In this document: positions 17,676 through 26,423 of the stretch, piece after piece
How positions within the stretch are numbered: position 1 is the first letter of the stretch
Layout of the letters: each line of letters starts with the position of its first letter
Assembly: GCF_026891975.1 (NCBI RefSeq)
Contig: NZ_JAPTGB010000010.1
Location: 21,211-85,210, forward strand
DNA: 64,000 bases
Reading direction: 5' to 3'
DNA from: Methanocorpusculum petauri
GTDB taxonomy: Archaea > Halobacteriota > Methanomicrobia > Methanomicrobiales > Methanocorpusculaceae
Position numbers and translations under genes: made by a program
Notes under the pieces: generated by a model
The model's database searches: none
What the model saw: the letters and a program-made list of their open reading frames with translations, nothing else
Told to the model about the DNA's origin: nothing

Positions 17676-18254
17676 ATGCCTCCAAAAACCGAGAGAGCCG
17701 ACAAGAAAGAAGTCGAAGCTGTCGTTTTAGATTTTCTTCAGTGGGGATATGCTGACGACAAACGCCCCTTAAACCAGCGGGAGCCGGTTATCCTTGCGGT
17801 TGGTACCGACCAGTTTAAGCTGCTGGAGCTGATTCCGAAACGCAACTTTGCCATCAATCTGCATGACAAGGTCTACATCGGCGATGGCGAGCGGAAGGTT
17901 GTTGAGCGGGTGAAGCGCCGGATTTCCTATGATGAGCTGACCAATACGGCGAGAGGCGAACTTGAACCAGTGATCTCAATGATCATTGCAGAGAGTGAGC
18001 CGCGGTTCGTGAAGTTCTATAATGAGGCGGTGCCGATCAGTCTGAAACTGCACATGCTGAACCTCCTTCCGGGTTTCGGGAAAAAGACGCTGACAGATAC
18101 ACTGACCGAACGACAGAAAAAGCCGTTCGAGAGCTTTGAGGATATCCGTGCCAGGGTGAAGACTCTTGCAAAACCTGAAAAGTTTATTCTTGAACGGATT
18201 ATGCTGGAGCTGGAAAATCCGGACGAGAAGTATCACCTCTTCACGTCAAAATGA
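17676..18254 (+). CDS. DUF655 family RNA-binding-like protein
   Basis: A 192-residue archaeal protein of the DUF655 family, encoded between rpoF and ksgA as in most archaea. The N-terminal half looks like an OB-type fold (VEAVVLDFLQWGY, INLHDKVYIGDGERKVV). The C-terminal half has a helix-hairpin-helix (LLPGFGKKTLTDTLTERQKK) that would bind nucleic acid. The open frame begins at a GTG (17661), but GAGGTG upstream of ATG 17676 is a better ribosome-binding site, and MPPKTERADKK matches family starts. The stop overlaps ksgA by 4 bp. Its precise role is unknown; a function in ribosome or RNA maturation is inferred from context. Confidence 0.88.
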   Translation: MPPKTERADKKEVEAVVLDFLQWGYADDKRPLNQREPVILAVGTDQFKLLELIPKRNFAINLHDKVYIGDGERKVVERVKRRISYDELTNTARGELEPVISMIIAESEPRFVKFYNEAVPISLKLHMLNLLPGFGKKTLTDTLTERQKKPFESFEDIRARVKTLAKPEKFILERIMLELENPDEKYHLFTSK

Positions 18255-19030
18255 AGGCTCCCAAAGATCAACATTTTTTGGTAGATGCACAAGCCGTTGC
18301 GCTGATTGCAGATACAGTTCCGGTGTCCGGCAGAAAAGTCCTTGAGATCGGACCCGGCGGCGGTGTACTGACCGCAGCTCTGCTGGGTCGTGGTGCAGTT
18401 GTCCGGGCAGTTGAACTGGACGGAACACTGCTGCCAAATCTCCAACGACGATTTTCCGATCAGATTGCATCAGGCCAGCTGGAGATTATCCGCGGTGATG
18501 CATCAAAGGTGCCGCTGCCGGAGTTTGAACTCGTGGTAGCAAATCTTCCGTACTCAATCTCGTCGAAGATTACGTTCCGGTTGCTGGAAATCGGTTTTGA
18601 ATCAGCAGTACTGATGTATCAACTGGAGTTCGGAAAACGGATGATTGCACCCCCGGGCAGCGGCGAGTACGGAAGACTCTCGGTGATGGCTCAGACGTAT
18701 GCAGATGTGGAAATGGTTCTGGAACTCCCGCCTGAAGCGTTTTCTCCGCCGCCTGAGGTGTGGTCAATTGTGGTGAAAATTACACCGCATGAACCGCCGG
18801 TGCCGATCCGGGATCGCAGCGTGCATGCCGTACTCGTCAGAGAACTATTTTCCCACCGGCGGAAAACGATCCGAAACGGTCTGCGCAGCATGCGAAGTAT
18901 CTATGGTGAATCAGTGATGACAAATCTTGTTGAAAATCTTCCGGCGGAAATGCTTGAGATGCGACCGGAGATGTTATCGGTTCCGGACTTTATTAACCTT
19001 GCAAACAGATTGTCTGTGCTGATTCCATGA
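18251..19030 (+). CDS. ksgA: 16S rRNA dimethyladenosine transferase (RsmA/KsgA)
   Basis: This enzyme dimethylates two adjacent adenosines in the 3' terminal hairpin of 16S rRNA during small-subunit maturation, using S-adenosylmethionine. The 259-residue protein has the start KAPKDQHFLVDAQAV, SAM motif I (VLEIGPGGGVLT), the acidic motif (VELDG), motif IV (NLPYSISS) that holds the target adenine, and the C-terminal helical domain (ELFSHRRKTIRNGLRSM). ATG at 18251 overlaps the DUF655 stop (ATGA); its own stop overlaps the next methyltransferase gene. Confidence 0.95.
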   Translation: MKAPKDQHFLVDAQAVALIADTVPVSGRKVLEIGPGGGVLTAALLGRGAVVRAVELDGTLLPNLQRRFSDQIASGQLEIIRGDASKVPLPEFELVVANLPYSISSKITFRLLEIGFESAVLMYQLEFGKRMIAPPGSGEYGRLSVMAQTYADVEMVLELPPEAFSPPPEVWSIVVKITPHEPPVPIRDRSVHAVLVRELFSHRRKTIRNGLRSMRSIYGESVMTNLVENLPAEMLEMRPEMLSVPDFINLANRLSVLIP

Positions 19031-19671
19031 AACCAGATACATCACAGATCTATTTTCCGGCAGAAGACACACATCTGCTGATCCGGGCAGCTCTTGCAGA
19101 GGTGAAGGAATCGGATCGGGTTCTGGAGATCGGAACAGGCTCAGGCGCGGTTGCCAAAGCAGTAATGGCAATTGCACCACAAACAGCGGCAACGGAAATC
19201 AATCCGCATGCGGCAGCATACGCCGCAGCAGAAGGTGTACCGGTTATCCGGGGAAACCTGCTTGATCCGATCTGCGGTGAGTTTGATCTGATTTTATTTA
19301 ATGCACCCTATCTCCCGACAGTCCCTGAGGAGCGGATGGATGACTGGCTTGAGTTTGCACTGGACGGAGGCGAAACCGGCCGTGAGGTGATTGAATGGTT
19401 CCTGCCTGCAGCAGTTGATCGACTCACAGCATTCGGCAGAATTCTTCTGCTGGTCTCCTCAGCCACAGGAGTCCCGGAGCTTCTTGCGCTGTGCAAACAG
19501 TACCAAATGATAGGGATTGTTGCAGATTCAGAGCGGATGGAAGATGGTGAGGAGTTATATGTCCTGCGCATCTCGCGGGATCTCTGTTGTATGGGAGATA
19601 ACAGTAACCCGAACAGAAAAGATAAGTTATCAGGAACACCATTGTGTTGGTATGACAACGCAAAAAATTGA
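19027..19671 (+). CDS. HemK/PrmC-like methyltransferase
   Basis: A 214-residue class I SAM-dependent methyltransferase. It has motif I (RVLEIGTGSGAVAKAV) and a substrate motif in the form FNAPYLP. Relatives with NPPY methylate the glutamine of GGQ in release factors, and archaeal aRF1 is the probable target. The second residue of the tetrapeptide is Ala rather than Pro here. It starts with ATG overlapping the ksgA stop by 4 bp. The C-terminal about 25 residues (CCMGDNSNPNRKDKLSGTPL) look poorly conserved and overlap the start of the heavy-metal-binding gene. Family is clear; substrate is inferred. Confidence 0.85.
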   Translation: MKPDTSQIYFPAEDTHLLIRAALAEVKESDRVLEIGTGSGAVAKAVMAIAPQTAATEINPHAAAYAAAEGVPVIRGNLLDPICGEFDLILFNAPYLPTVPEERMDDWLEFALDGGETGREVIEWFLPAAVDRLTAFGRILLLVSSATGVPELLALCKQYQMIGIVADSERMEDGEELYVLRISRDLCCMGDNSNPNRKDKLSGTPLCWYDNAKN

Positions 19672-19885
19672 GTTTGGCGTTTCCGGCATGCACTGCGGAG
19701 GATGTTCCGGTCACCTGACAACGATGCTATCGGAACTTCCGGGTGTTACGGAGGTAAAGGTTGATCATGTTGCAGGTACCGCTTCGCTTTCGGTTGACTA
19801 CGATCAGACGACATTCGAGGATATTACAGAATGTGTTCTGGATGCAGGCTTTGAAGTCGTATCCGGTTCATTGAAAAATCTCTGA
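19652..19885 (+). CDS. heavy-metal-associated (HMA) domain protein, copper-chaperone-like
   Basis: A 77-residue protein consisting of a single HMA ferredoxin-like fold. The metal-binding motif is GMHCGGC (MxCxxC), followed by TTMLSELPGVTEVKVDHVAG and a C-terminal VLDAGFEV. Such proteins carry copper(I) or related soft metals to P-type ATPases. No such ATPase is nearby. The open frame extends upstream, but ATG 19652 (MTTQKIEFGVSG) fits the domain. The start lies inside the end of the methyltransferase gene, an overlap of 20 bp. Confidence 0.88.
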   Translation: MTTQKIEFGVSGMHCGGCSGHLTTMLSELPGVTEVKVDHVAGTASLSVDYDQTTFEDITECVLDAGFEVVSGSLKNL

Positions 19886-19955
19886 CCATTTCTTTTTTGT
19901 AACATCGTGCCGAATCCGACAAGTAATTACGCGAGTATGGTAATAATGGTAGGAT

Positions 19956-20300
19956 ATGGCCAGAACACTATCCGAGCATGATATTGCACTGCTGTTAAAA
20001 CTGGCACCGGAGTGTGATACACTGATCTGCAAAGGATCAGAGAATGCATACCGTTCTATTCTTCCGCCGGTGGCAAATCATTATGCAAAGGATGCGGACG
20101 ATTTCGCGGTGCGACTGAATCGTCTGACCGACGAGGAGTTTGTAGCTCTCGTAGATCTGATCCGGGAGGGAAAAGAGGGCATCAGCTGCATACCGGAGGA
20201 GTGCGCAGAAGTTTTGATTGAACAGGCACTTCGCCGTGTGGGGCCGGAAGCAGGGAACGAACTGTACGCTCTATATGAGGCAGGAACCCAGTGCCTGTGA
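19956..20300 (+). CDS. conserved-looking hypothetical helical protein
   Basis: I do not recognise this 114-residue protein. It is predicted to be cytoplasmic, largely helical and acidic, with evenly spaced hydrophobic residues (LSEHDIALLLKLAPEC, LNRLTDEEFVALVDLI, CAEVLIEQALRRVG). Four cysteines (in PECDTLIC, GISCIP, EECAE and the C-terminal TQCL) do not form an obvious metal site. ATG 19956 follows GGTAGGATATG. It lies 70 bp after the HMA gene and converges on cmk. Codon use matches neighbours, so it is likely a real gene. Confidence 0.65.
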   Translation: MARTLSEHDIALLLKLAPECDTLICKGSENAYRSILPPVANHYAKDADDFAVRLNRLTDEEFVALVDLIREGKEGISCIPEECAEVLIEQALRRVGPEAGNELYALYEAGTQCL

Positions 20301-20426
20301 GGTACATGGCTGAAATTATTTTTTTGCGTACTTGGAAAAAAGCATCGTGAAATATTCTCACGGCAGTAACATTCGCGCAATCAAAATAAAAAAATATTTT
20401 TTGGCCGGAAGGTTCACCAGAACGAT

Positions 20427-20963
20427 TTAGTTCTTCTTTGCAGAAACAATTGCCATAACCGATTCGGCAATGGCAATGACCTCTTCCTGACTGAATGTTT
20501 CGGAGTTGATGACAATATCATACGGCGAGGGATCGGTGATATCAATCTCATAGTACTCCATGTAGCGTGCTGCCTCGCAAGCTTCACGATCAATAGTGGC
20601 GGCGCAGGCCTCTTCGGGAGTGAGACTTTCCCGTTCGGCAATACGTTCGGCACGGCAGTCAGGAGATGCGTAAAGCAGAATTTTCAGATCAGCGTTTTCC
20701 ACCATCCACCCGGCAAGACGTCCTTCCAGGATGATATCATCGCTGGCCTCACCAATCTCTTTTTGCCGGGCATCGATTTTGAGATCGATCTCGGGATTTT
20801 CCTCAGCAAGTCTGCCGAAAGCGGCGAGATCCATTCCATGTTCTTTGGCAAGGCCGCGAAAGACCTCGCCTGCGGAAAGATACCGGAGATTGTGTCTCTC
20901 GGCAAGTGCTTTACCAAGCGAGGTGGTCCCCGAACCGGGTGATCCGCTGATCGTAATCCTCAT
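20427..20963 (-). CDS. cmk: cytidylate kinase
   Basis: Cmk phosphorylates CMP/dCMP to the diphosphate using ATP. The 178-residue archaeal-type enzyme starts MRITISGSPGSGTTSLGKAL with the P-loop GSPGSGTT. It has AGEVFRGLAKEHGMDLAAF and IILEGRLAGWM, where the substrate and lid regions lie. ATG at 20963 is 3 bp after the DUF106 stop. It ends the conserved secY-adkA-DUF106-cmk string of the ribosomal supercluster. In many archaea cbf5 follows cmk; here cbf5 is at 45842. Confidence 0.95.
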   Translation of the reverse strand: MRITISGSPGSGTTSLGKALAERHNLRYLSAGEVFRGLAKEHGMDLAAFGRLAEENPEIDLKIDARQKEIGEASDDIILEGRLAGWMVENADLKILLYASPDCRAERIAERESLTPEEACAATIDREACEAARYMEYYEIDITDPSPYDIVINSETFSQEEVIAIAESVMAIVSAKKN

Positions 20964-20966
20964 CAG

Positions 20967-21596
20967 TTACATGCCTCCGATATTGAGGGCTTTTCTGATG
21001 ACCTGACTAACGGTAAGGGAACAAAGCATGTACCAGAGAATCCAGAGCGGGAAGAACCCGAGATAGACATCAAAGTAACTGGACAGTCCTGCAAACGGGA
21101 GAATGATAGCATTGCTGAGATCAGCATGTGCCATGGTCAGGTCGATGTTCTGCGGAATATGTTCAATCAGCCAGAAAAAGATAGGCACCGTCAGAACAAG
21201 GATGTAGGCCATGGGCTTAAACTGCTGCTGGCTCATCTCCATCTGTTCAGACATCATTGCCTGCTGGCGTGCCTGCATCTTTTTGATGGCTTTTTCATCG
21301 CCGGAACGCTGTGCCTCGCGAAACAGAACATTGAACTCCTTGAACTTTTCCTGATTTTCCCGCATCTTTTCATAGTCGATGGTGTACTTCTGAATGAGAG
21401 AGGAGTACAGACCCGTAAATGTTGCAAGGATTAAGACGAGTGCGAAGAACGGCAGACCAAGGGCAGCAAAGGGACCTACAATAATGTTCACAATGCCAGA
21501 GATGAATGCACGCGCTTCGGGCCAGCCGTAGAGGAGCATCATGCCGAACACTACGGCGAGCGCGATGTACATTCCATACTTTTTGCCGATTTCCAT
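20967..21596 (-). CDS. DUF106/EMC3-TMCO1-like membrane protein
   Basis: A 209-residue membrane protein with about three hydrophobic helices (near residues 10-30, 45-65 and 150-200) and a cytoplasmic coiled-coil loop (IDYEKMRENQEKFKEFNVL, REAQRSGDEKAIKKMQARQQ). This is the archaeal DUF106 family, related to the Oxa1/EMC3/TMCO1 insertases, which help membrane proteins enter the bilayer. Position after secY and adkA, and before cmk, is conserved in archaea and supports a link to membrane insertion. ATG 21596 lies 6 bp after adkA. Confidence 0.9.
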   Translation of the reverse strand: MEIGKKYGMYIALAVVFGMMLLYGWPEARAFISGIVNIIVGPFAALGLPFFALVLILATFTGLYSSLIQKYTIDYEKMRENQEKFKEFNVLFREAQRSGDEKAIKKMQARQQAMMSEQMEMSQQQFKPMAYILVLTVPIFFWLIEHIPQNIDLTMAHADLSNAIILPFAGLSSYFDVYLGFFPLWILWYMLCSLTVSQVIRKALNIGGM

Positions 21597-21602
21597 GAGA
21601 AG

Positions 21603-22175
21603 TTACCTCAGGGTTGCGGTAAGATCCTCGACGGCTTTGTCAAGGAGGAAATCAGCATTAACGATGATTTTGACGGTACATCCGGTAAGCATTGCATAGG
21701 ATGCAGCAAAGGCACGGTTCATTTCCTGATGTTCAGCGATGGATTTTGCACCTTCCATATCGCGGACACGGCTTTCGTCAGACAGTCTGCGAACAAGAAT
21801 CTGATCATTATCAGTCTCGACAAGAACAAGAACGTCAGGCATGATTGCAGTGATAACCCACTCGGGAAGACCTGCAAGATATCCGTTCGGAGTCTTGACG
21901 GAGGCGTGCGTATCGATGATGACATTCCCGTCAATTGCGGCGATCTTTTCTGCAGCGAGTTTCTGCAGACGCTTCTGAACAGTGCGGTCAAGTTTTCTCA
22001 TCTGATCGCGGTCCTGCACAAGACCTTCCGCAGCGGCAACTTCGAACATGAAGCTGCCGAAGTTGATGTTCTGATAAGGTGTTCCTTCCGCAGCGATTTT
22101 TTCCATTGCGGTATTAATTACAGTTGTTTTACCGACACCGGGCACACCGGTGATGATGACCTTTTTTCCTGCCAT
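21603..22175 (-). CDS. adkA: archaeal adenylate kinase
   Basis: AdkA interconverts ATP plus AMP and 2 ADP. The 190-residue protein begins MAGKKVIITGVPGVGKTTVI with a Walker A P-loop. It contains the archaeal-specific blocks YQNINFGSFMFEVA, DQMRKLDRTVQKRLQKLA and VIIDTHASVKTPNGYLAGLP, which form the AMP site. Archaeal AdkA is unrelated in detail to bacterial Adk. A TATA-like TTTATTATCC near 22228 suggests its own promoter, so it may be transcribed separately from the genes upstream. Confidence 0.95.
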   Translation of the reverse strand: MAGKKVIITGVPGVGKTTVINTAMEKIAAEGTPYQNINFGSFMFEVAAAEGLVQDRDQMRKLDRTVQKRLQKLAAEKIAAIDGNVIIDTHASVKTPNGYLAGLPEWVITAIMPDVLVLVETDNDQILVRRLSDESRVRDMEGAKSIAEHQEMNRAFAASYAMLTGCTVKIIVNADFLLDKAVEDLTATLR

Positions 22176-22286
22176 ATTGGATCACTTTTTCCTATGTGAG
22201 AATCGGTTAAAGGTTGGAGGGACAGGATAATAAATCTATTTTTCGAGAGGAGGGAAAACACAAACCAACCGGCAATTTCATTGGAA

Positions 22287-22700
22287 TCAGGCAAATCTCA
22301 GCCGGGTATATCCGATAATTTCACGCATCCCGTCCGTAAACGTCCCTTCTGTAATTACCGTCTGCCAGCCCGTGACATCTTTTGCCATTCCTGCACACTG
22401 CATCACCTCCATAATCCTCACCGGCTCAAAGGAATAGTGTACATCCTCGCGGCCGTGAAAGTACACGTCCACTGAAGAAAGTGATGATGCCCGATCACCG
22501 CCCACAATCACGGCAACCACATCATCACCCGAAATCCGTACCATCAGATCCACCCCATTCGTGGAAAGTTCCGTAGCCGCCAGATTCTGTACCATGCTAC
22601 TACCGACAAACACCAGCACGCCGACAACCGCGATCACCAGCACAACCACAATCGCAATTGAACCGGGAGAACCATGAGCAGCAGCTGCTCTCGCTCTCAC
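22287..22700 (-). CDS. small single-pass membrane protein, pilin-like
   Basis: A 137-residue protein with a short basic N-terminus, one hydrophobic helix (SIAIVVVLVIAVVGVLVFVG, about residues 14-33) and an extracytoplasmic beta-rich domain. It is a clear paralogue of the protein at 14306-14749. The gene starts with GTG overlapping the stop of the Cache lipoprotein gene (GTGA, 22697-22700), so the two are one translationally coupled unit. The pair stands between secY and adkA, which are adjacent in most archaeal supercluster maps. Function unknown; it may be a partner of the lipoprotein. Confidence 0.75.
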   Translation of the reverse strand: MRARAAAAHGSPGSIAIVVVLVIAVVGVLVFVGSSMVQNLAATELSTNGVDLMVRISGDDVVAVIVGGDRASSLSSVDVYFHGREDVHYSFEPVRIMEVMQCAGMAKDVTGWQTVITEGTFTDGMREIIGYTRLRFA

Positions 22701-24415
22701 GGCATCATCTCCAGTGGGTCAGCGCGGGTCGTTGTTTCCAGTTCGATACCCGCAACAATAAACCACGAATTATCAACCGGTTCCACATACATCAGCCGGA
22801 CCTCCTGCTTCGCAGGATCATCAAGATCCACCAGAACGTTATACATCAGACCTCCGCCGCCCTGAGCAGAAAGAACGTACTGCCGACCGACTGACGCCCC
22901 GTTCGCATCCGTAAACCGGAAAACATTCTTCCCCACATCCCCGGGCACAAAAGCGTTCGCCAAAACATTCCCCCGCATGTCTATCACAGCAAGATCGGTA
23001 ATTTTTCCGGAAGCCTCAGCAAGAAGTTGTGAAGAACCGCTGTTGATATCTGCAATCACCGCCTCCATGCCCGACTCCCACGCATACAATGTTGCATTCC
23101 GGGCAAGTGACGTAACATCGTGCGAAGTGAACGGAACAACCGGTGAAAGTTCCGTCTTTGCCGGAGTACGCAGTGTGATAAACCATGAATCATCAACCGG
23201 CATCACATAAATCAGATACAGTAATGCTGTTGTGGGAATCTCACCAACACTTGCCGGTTCATACTTCTGCATATACCCGCCGCCCTGCTGTGCAAGATGA
23301 ATCATATTCCGAACCGTTGGAACATCATACGCATCGCGAATATTGATCCAGCGCGTCCCTGTATCACGCATAACACCGCTTGCCATGGACAGAACATTAC
23401 CTTCCATATCATATGCGACAACGGCATGCACTGGATCCAGGCCCGCAAGATACACAAGCGTATCATCTTTCGAATGCGCCATCGCATACTGATAAAGCGC
23501 AATCGTTTCCTTCGTCATTCCCGAAACATCCGGTATAAACTTTGTATCCTCCGGGACCGACCAGGGAGAAACCGGGCGATCAACCAGCAGAATAATATTG
23601 TATCCCAGCAGATCAACCGTCTTCCACACAGTAATCCGCTCAAACACCTCAAGATACAGAGGCGTATATGCATGGAACATCGCAGCTCCCTCCGGCTGCG
23701 TCAAAAGCTGGTACAGGTGCTCACCATATATATTCCCAAGTTCCAGTGTTGGTCCGCTCACATCCCAACCTGCATATTCACCTGACGTTGCATAGAGGAC
23801 GTAACCGTTAGAATCAATTACTGCTGTATCATACTCCGTCAACTCCGGGACGTACGCAGCAAACTCACGGAACAACTGATCGGAATCAAAGAACACACTC
23901 ACGTATCCGCAATACACGTCATCAGACGAGTACACCGGCAAACTTATCTCCAACACATCCCCGTACTCCGGTACATAATACGGACCGGTATTCAGCAGAT
24001 TCTGACCAGTAAACGAGGACGCATTATGATGGACATACACACCCGAACTTAGCTGCGGAATCATATCCGGTACAAAGATGGTATCATTTCCGCTCACCGG
24101 ATAATATTCCAGAAGTCCTATCCAGGGATTATCCGCATAATATTCCCGAAGAAGATCAACAGTATCTGAATAACTTCCCGAAACTGTTCCAAGATTGTCC
24201 GCAAGAATATGGAAATCCTCATCAATTTGGACAAAACCTGCAGACACTACATCCGCATACCTATCCAGAACCAAAGCCACATCTTCCGGTGCTTCAATCA
24301 ACATATTCTGGGAGCTCACGGGCTGCTGCACACATCCGGCACACCCGAGAACCAGGCACAGAGTACACAAAACTGCACACAGCATAAATGACAAATAACA
24401 CCATTTTTCTCGCAT
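22697..24415 (-). CDS. extracytoplasmic Cache-domain lipoprotein
   Basis: A 572-residue exported protein. The N-terminus is a signal sequence with a lipobox (LVLGCAGC; Cys25 or Cys28 would be lipidated). Three sensor-like regions follow. The first contains AVIDSNGYVLYATSGEYAG. Two further repeats each have a D-x-x-G-N-V-L strand, a glycine-rich QQGGGYMQKY or AQGGGGLMYNV strand, and end in PVDDSWFI or PVDNSWFIVAGI. This is typical of single-Cache (sCache-2-like) ligand-binding domains. There is no transmembrane output or kinase domain, so it would bind a ligand outside the cell and pass it to a partner. A GTG at 24436 is an alternative start; ATG 24415 gives a better signal peptide. Coupled to the small membrane protein downstream. 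Confidence 0.8.
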   Translation of the reverse strand: MREKWCYLSFMLCAVLCTLCLVLGCAGCVQQPVSSQNMLIEAPEDVALVLDRYADVVSAGFVQIDEDFHILADNLGTVSGSYSDTVDLLREYYADNPWIGLLEYYPVSGNDTIFVPDMIPQLSSGVYVHHNASSFTGQNLLNTGPYYVPEYGDVLEISLPVYSSDDVYCGYVSVFFDSDQLFREFAAYVPELTEYDTAVIDSNGYVLYATSGEYAGWDVSGPTLELGNIYGEHLYQLLTQPEGAAMFHAYTPLYLEVFERITVWKTVDLLGYNIILLVDRPVSPWSVPEDTKFIPDVSGMTKETIALYQYAMAHSKDDTLVYLAGLDPVHAVVAYDMEGNVLSMASGVMRDTGTRWINIRDAYDVPTVRNMIHLAQQGGGYMQKYEPASVGEIPTTALLYLIYVMPVDDSWFITLRTPAKTELSPVVPFTSHDVTSLARNATLYAWESGMEAVIADINSGSSQLLAEASGKITDLAVIDMRGNVLANAFVPGDVGKNVFRFTDANGASVGRQYVLSAQGGGGLMYNVLVDLDDPAKQEVRLMYVEPVDNSWFIVAGIELETTTRADPLEMMP

Positions 24416-24528
24416 AGTATTTGCAACACCACACACAGTAATGAAAATTATTAGCTATTCTATTGGCAGGAAAAAAACATAAATTCTTTTAAACAGGATC
24501 AAAAAAGCAGAAAAAGAAAAAATGAAAA

Positions 24529-25971
24529 TTATTCTTTGCCGCCGAAGAAGCCCCGCATAAACGGATACATCTCCATGATCTGTTCGTTTGCGATCTGTTC
24601 ATACAGACGGTAAACGATCGAGACCGTAAGCAGCAGACCGGTACCTCCCACAAATCCGATGATACCCAGCATGTTTGCAAGAATACTTAAGACTCCGATA
24701 AACACACCACCAATCACCGTGACACGCGGAATGTATCTGTCCAGATATCGCTCCAATACCGCAGGACTGCGGCGATAACCCGGGATCTGCATACCTGAGT
24801 TCTGAATCTGGCGGGCAACGTGTTTCGAGTCAAGACCTGCCGTCTTCACCCAGAAGATTGCAAACAGGGCACCTCCGACAATCATCACGATTGCATCAAT
24901 ACCCACACGGAGAGCAACCTCCCATGCTGCATGGCCGGCACCCGTAAACTGCGGGAGCCACCACATCCAGTCCTGCGGCTGGTTAATCGGCGCAAGATAC
25001 CACATCAGACCATTGATCGGCGTAGAACCGTTGAACTCTCCAAAGATGTTGATTCCGACACTGGAAAGGAACATACCAATCATCTGAACGTTTGCCTGCA
25101 GCACACGCACCAGAATCATCGGAAGAACACTTGCATACACAAGTTTCACCGGGAACCGCGCACGGGCACCGCGCACATTCGCGTGGGCAAGTGGAATCTC
25201 CACACGTGTCGCCTCAACATACACAATAAGGAAGAACAACCCTATTGTCGTAAACAGTGCGAGCAGCTCAAGACCAAAGTACTCGATAAAGTTCGCACCG
25301 GAACCTATGACCTCAAACAATCGGGGGAAGAAACCCACTGCAAACTGATCTGTCGTAGACTCCCAGTTGAAGAAACCGTTTACGAGACCCTGGGCAACTC
25401 CTGCAACGATGAAGAGACCGACACCAGAACCAATACCCCACTTTGACACGACCTCATCCATGAATACAACCAGCAGGCCGCCTAAGCAGATCTGGAGGAA
25501 GATCAAGAACATCACAGCCGTAGCATTGCCGCCAAACATTGCAGCAACCTGCATATCAGGACTCATCCATCCGCCCAGCACATTCGGCAGAGCCTCAAGA
25601 ATAATCATCACAAAGATCAGCAGCTTCTGCAGACCCATGTAAATTACCTGACCACGCTCATCGGAAGTATTGATCTTAATCAGGTCAGCACCACGAAGCA
25701 GCTGCAGTACGATAGATGCGGTCACAATCGGTCCGATACCAAGGTGAAGAATCGTTCCGGATGCACCGGCGAGTAACGCACGGTAATATTGGAAAACATC
25801 CAGAGAAGTTTCACTCAGACCAAAAACCGGAATGTTCGTCAGTATAAAATACAACAGCAGCACCGCGGCCGTCCACATCAGCTTGTTTTTGAAATGAACG
25901 TGACCCTCCGGTGGCCGAACGGCCGGCATCTTTGCCAGCAGTGGTTCCATTCGATCCAGCAGTTCTCCCAT
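24529..25971 (-). CDS. secY: preprotein translocase subunit SecY
   Basis: SecY is the channel-forming subunit of the Sec translocon for exported and membrane proteins. The 480-residue protein has about ten membrane helices, with the archaeal start MGELLDRMEPLLAKMPAV, the plug-helix region (GTILHLGIGPIVTASIVLQLLRG) and the cytoplasmic loops (YVEATRVEIPLAHANVRGAR and RRSPAVLERYLDRYIPRV) that contact the ribosome. It is the last gene of the continuous ribosomal operon, 24 bp after rpl15. Identification secure. Confidence 0.97.
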   Translation of the reverse strand: MGELLDRMEPLLAKMPAVRPPEGHVHFKNKLMWTAAVLLLYFILTNIPVFGLSETSLDVFQYYRALLAGASGTILHLGIGPIVTASIVLQLLRGADLIKINTSDERGQVIYMGLQKLLIFVMIILEALPNVLGGWMSPDMQVAAMFGGNATAVMFLIFLQICLGGLLVVFMDEVVSKWGIGSGVGLFIVAGVAQGLVNGFFNWESTTDQFAVGFFPRLFEVIGSGANFIEYFGLELLALFTTIGLFFLIVYVEATRVEIPLAHANVRGARARFPVKLVYASVLPMILVRVLQANVQMIGMFLSSVGINIFGEFNGSTPINGLMWYLAPINQPQDWMWWLPQFTGAGHAAWEVALRVGIDAIVMIVGGALFAIFWVKTAGLDSKHVARQIQNSGMQIPGYRRSPAVLERYLDRYIPRVTVIGGVFIGVLSILANMLGIIGFVGGTGLLLTVSIVYRLYEQIANEQIMEMYPFMRGFFGGKE

Positions 25972-25995
25972 GAGTGATACACCAAAAATTTAAAT

Positions 25996-26418
25996 TTAGG
26001 GGGTCAGCACCTGACCGCCCTGTTCCTGAACTTTCGCGACAGCACGCTCGGAGAAGCTCTCTGCGGTGATCTCAAGCTTGTGGGTTACACGCCCTCCGCC
26101 GAGAACCTTCTCAACACCAATCTGTGCGGCGTCAAGAATAATAACATCTCCGTTTTGTGTGGCAATACCGCGGGCAACAAGATCCGGGATCATCTGGTCG
26201 ATATCACCGATATCAAGAACTTCATAGGTTACGGAGGTTTTGCAAACAAATCCGTGTTTACCCTCAGTTTTTCCAAGCAGATAGAACCGAGTGAAATTGT
26301 GGTCACGCCATCCTGCCTGTCCACGACCTCCGCGATTACCTGCACCACGGCGGTTTTTGTGGGTTCCCCCACCACAGGTGCGGGTTCCCCGGAACTTTGA
26401 ACGCTTGTTGACTGGCAT
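25996..26418 (-). CDS. rpl15: 50S ribosomal protein L15 (uL15)
   Basis: A 140-residue large-subunit protein with the typical glycine- and arginine-rich N-terminus (KRSKFRGTRTCGGGTHKNRR, GAGNRGGRGQAG). The C-terminal globular half contains LDAAQIGVEKVLGGGRVTHK. ATG at 26418 lies 5 bp after rpl30. It precedes secY, the standard end of the spc-type cluster. Confidence 0.96.
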   Translation of the reverse strand: MPVNKRSKFRGTRTCGGGTHKNRRGAGNRGGRGQAGWRDHNFTRFYLLGKTEGKHGFVCKTSVTYEVLDIGDIDQMIPDLVARGIATQNGDVIILDAAQIGVEKVLGGGRVTHKLEITAESFSERAVAKVQEQGGQVLTP

Positions 26419-26423
26419 ACTTT

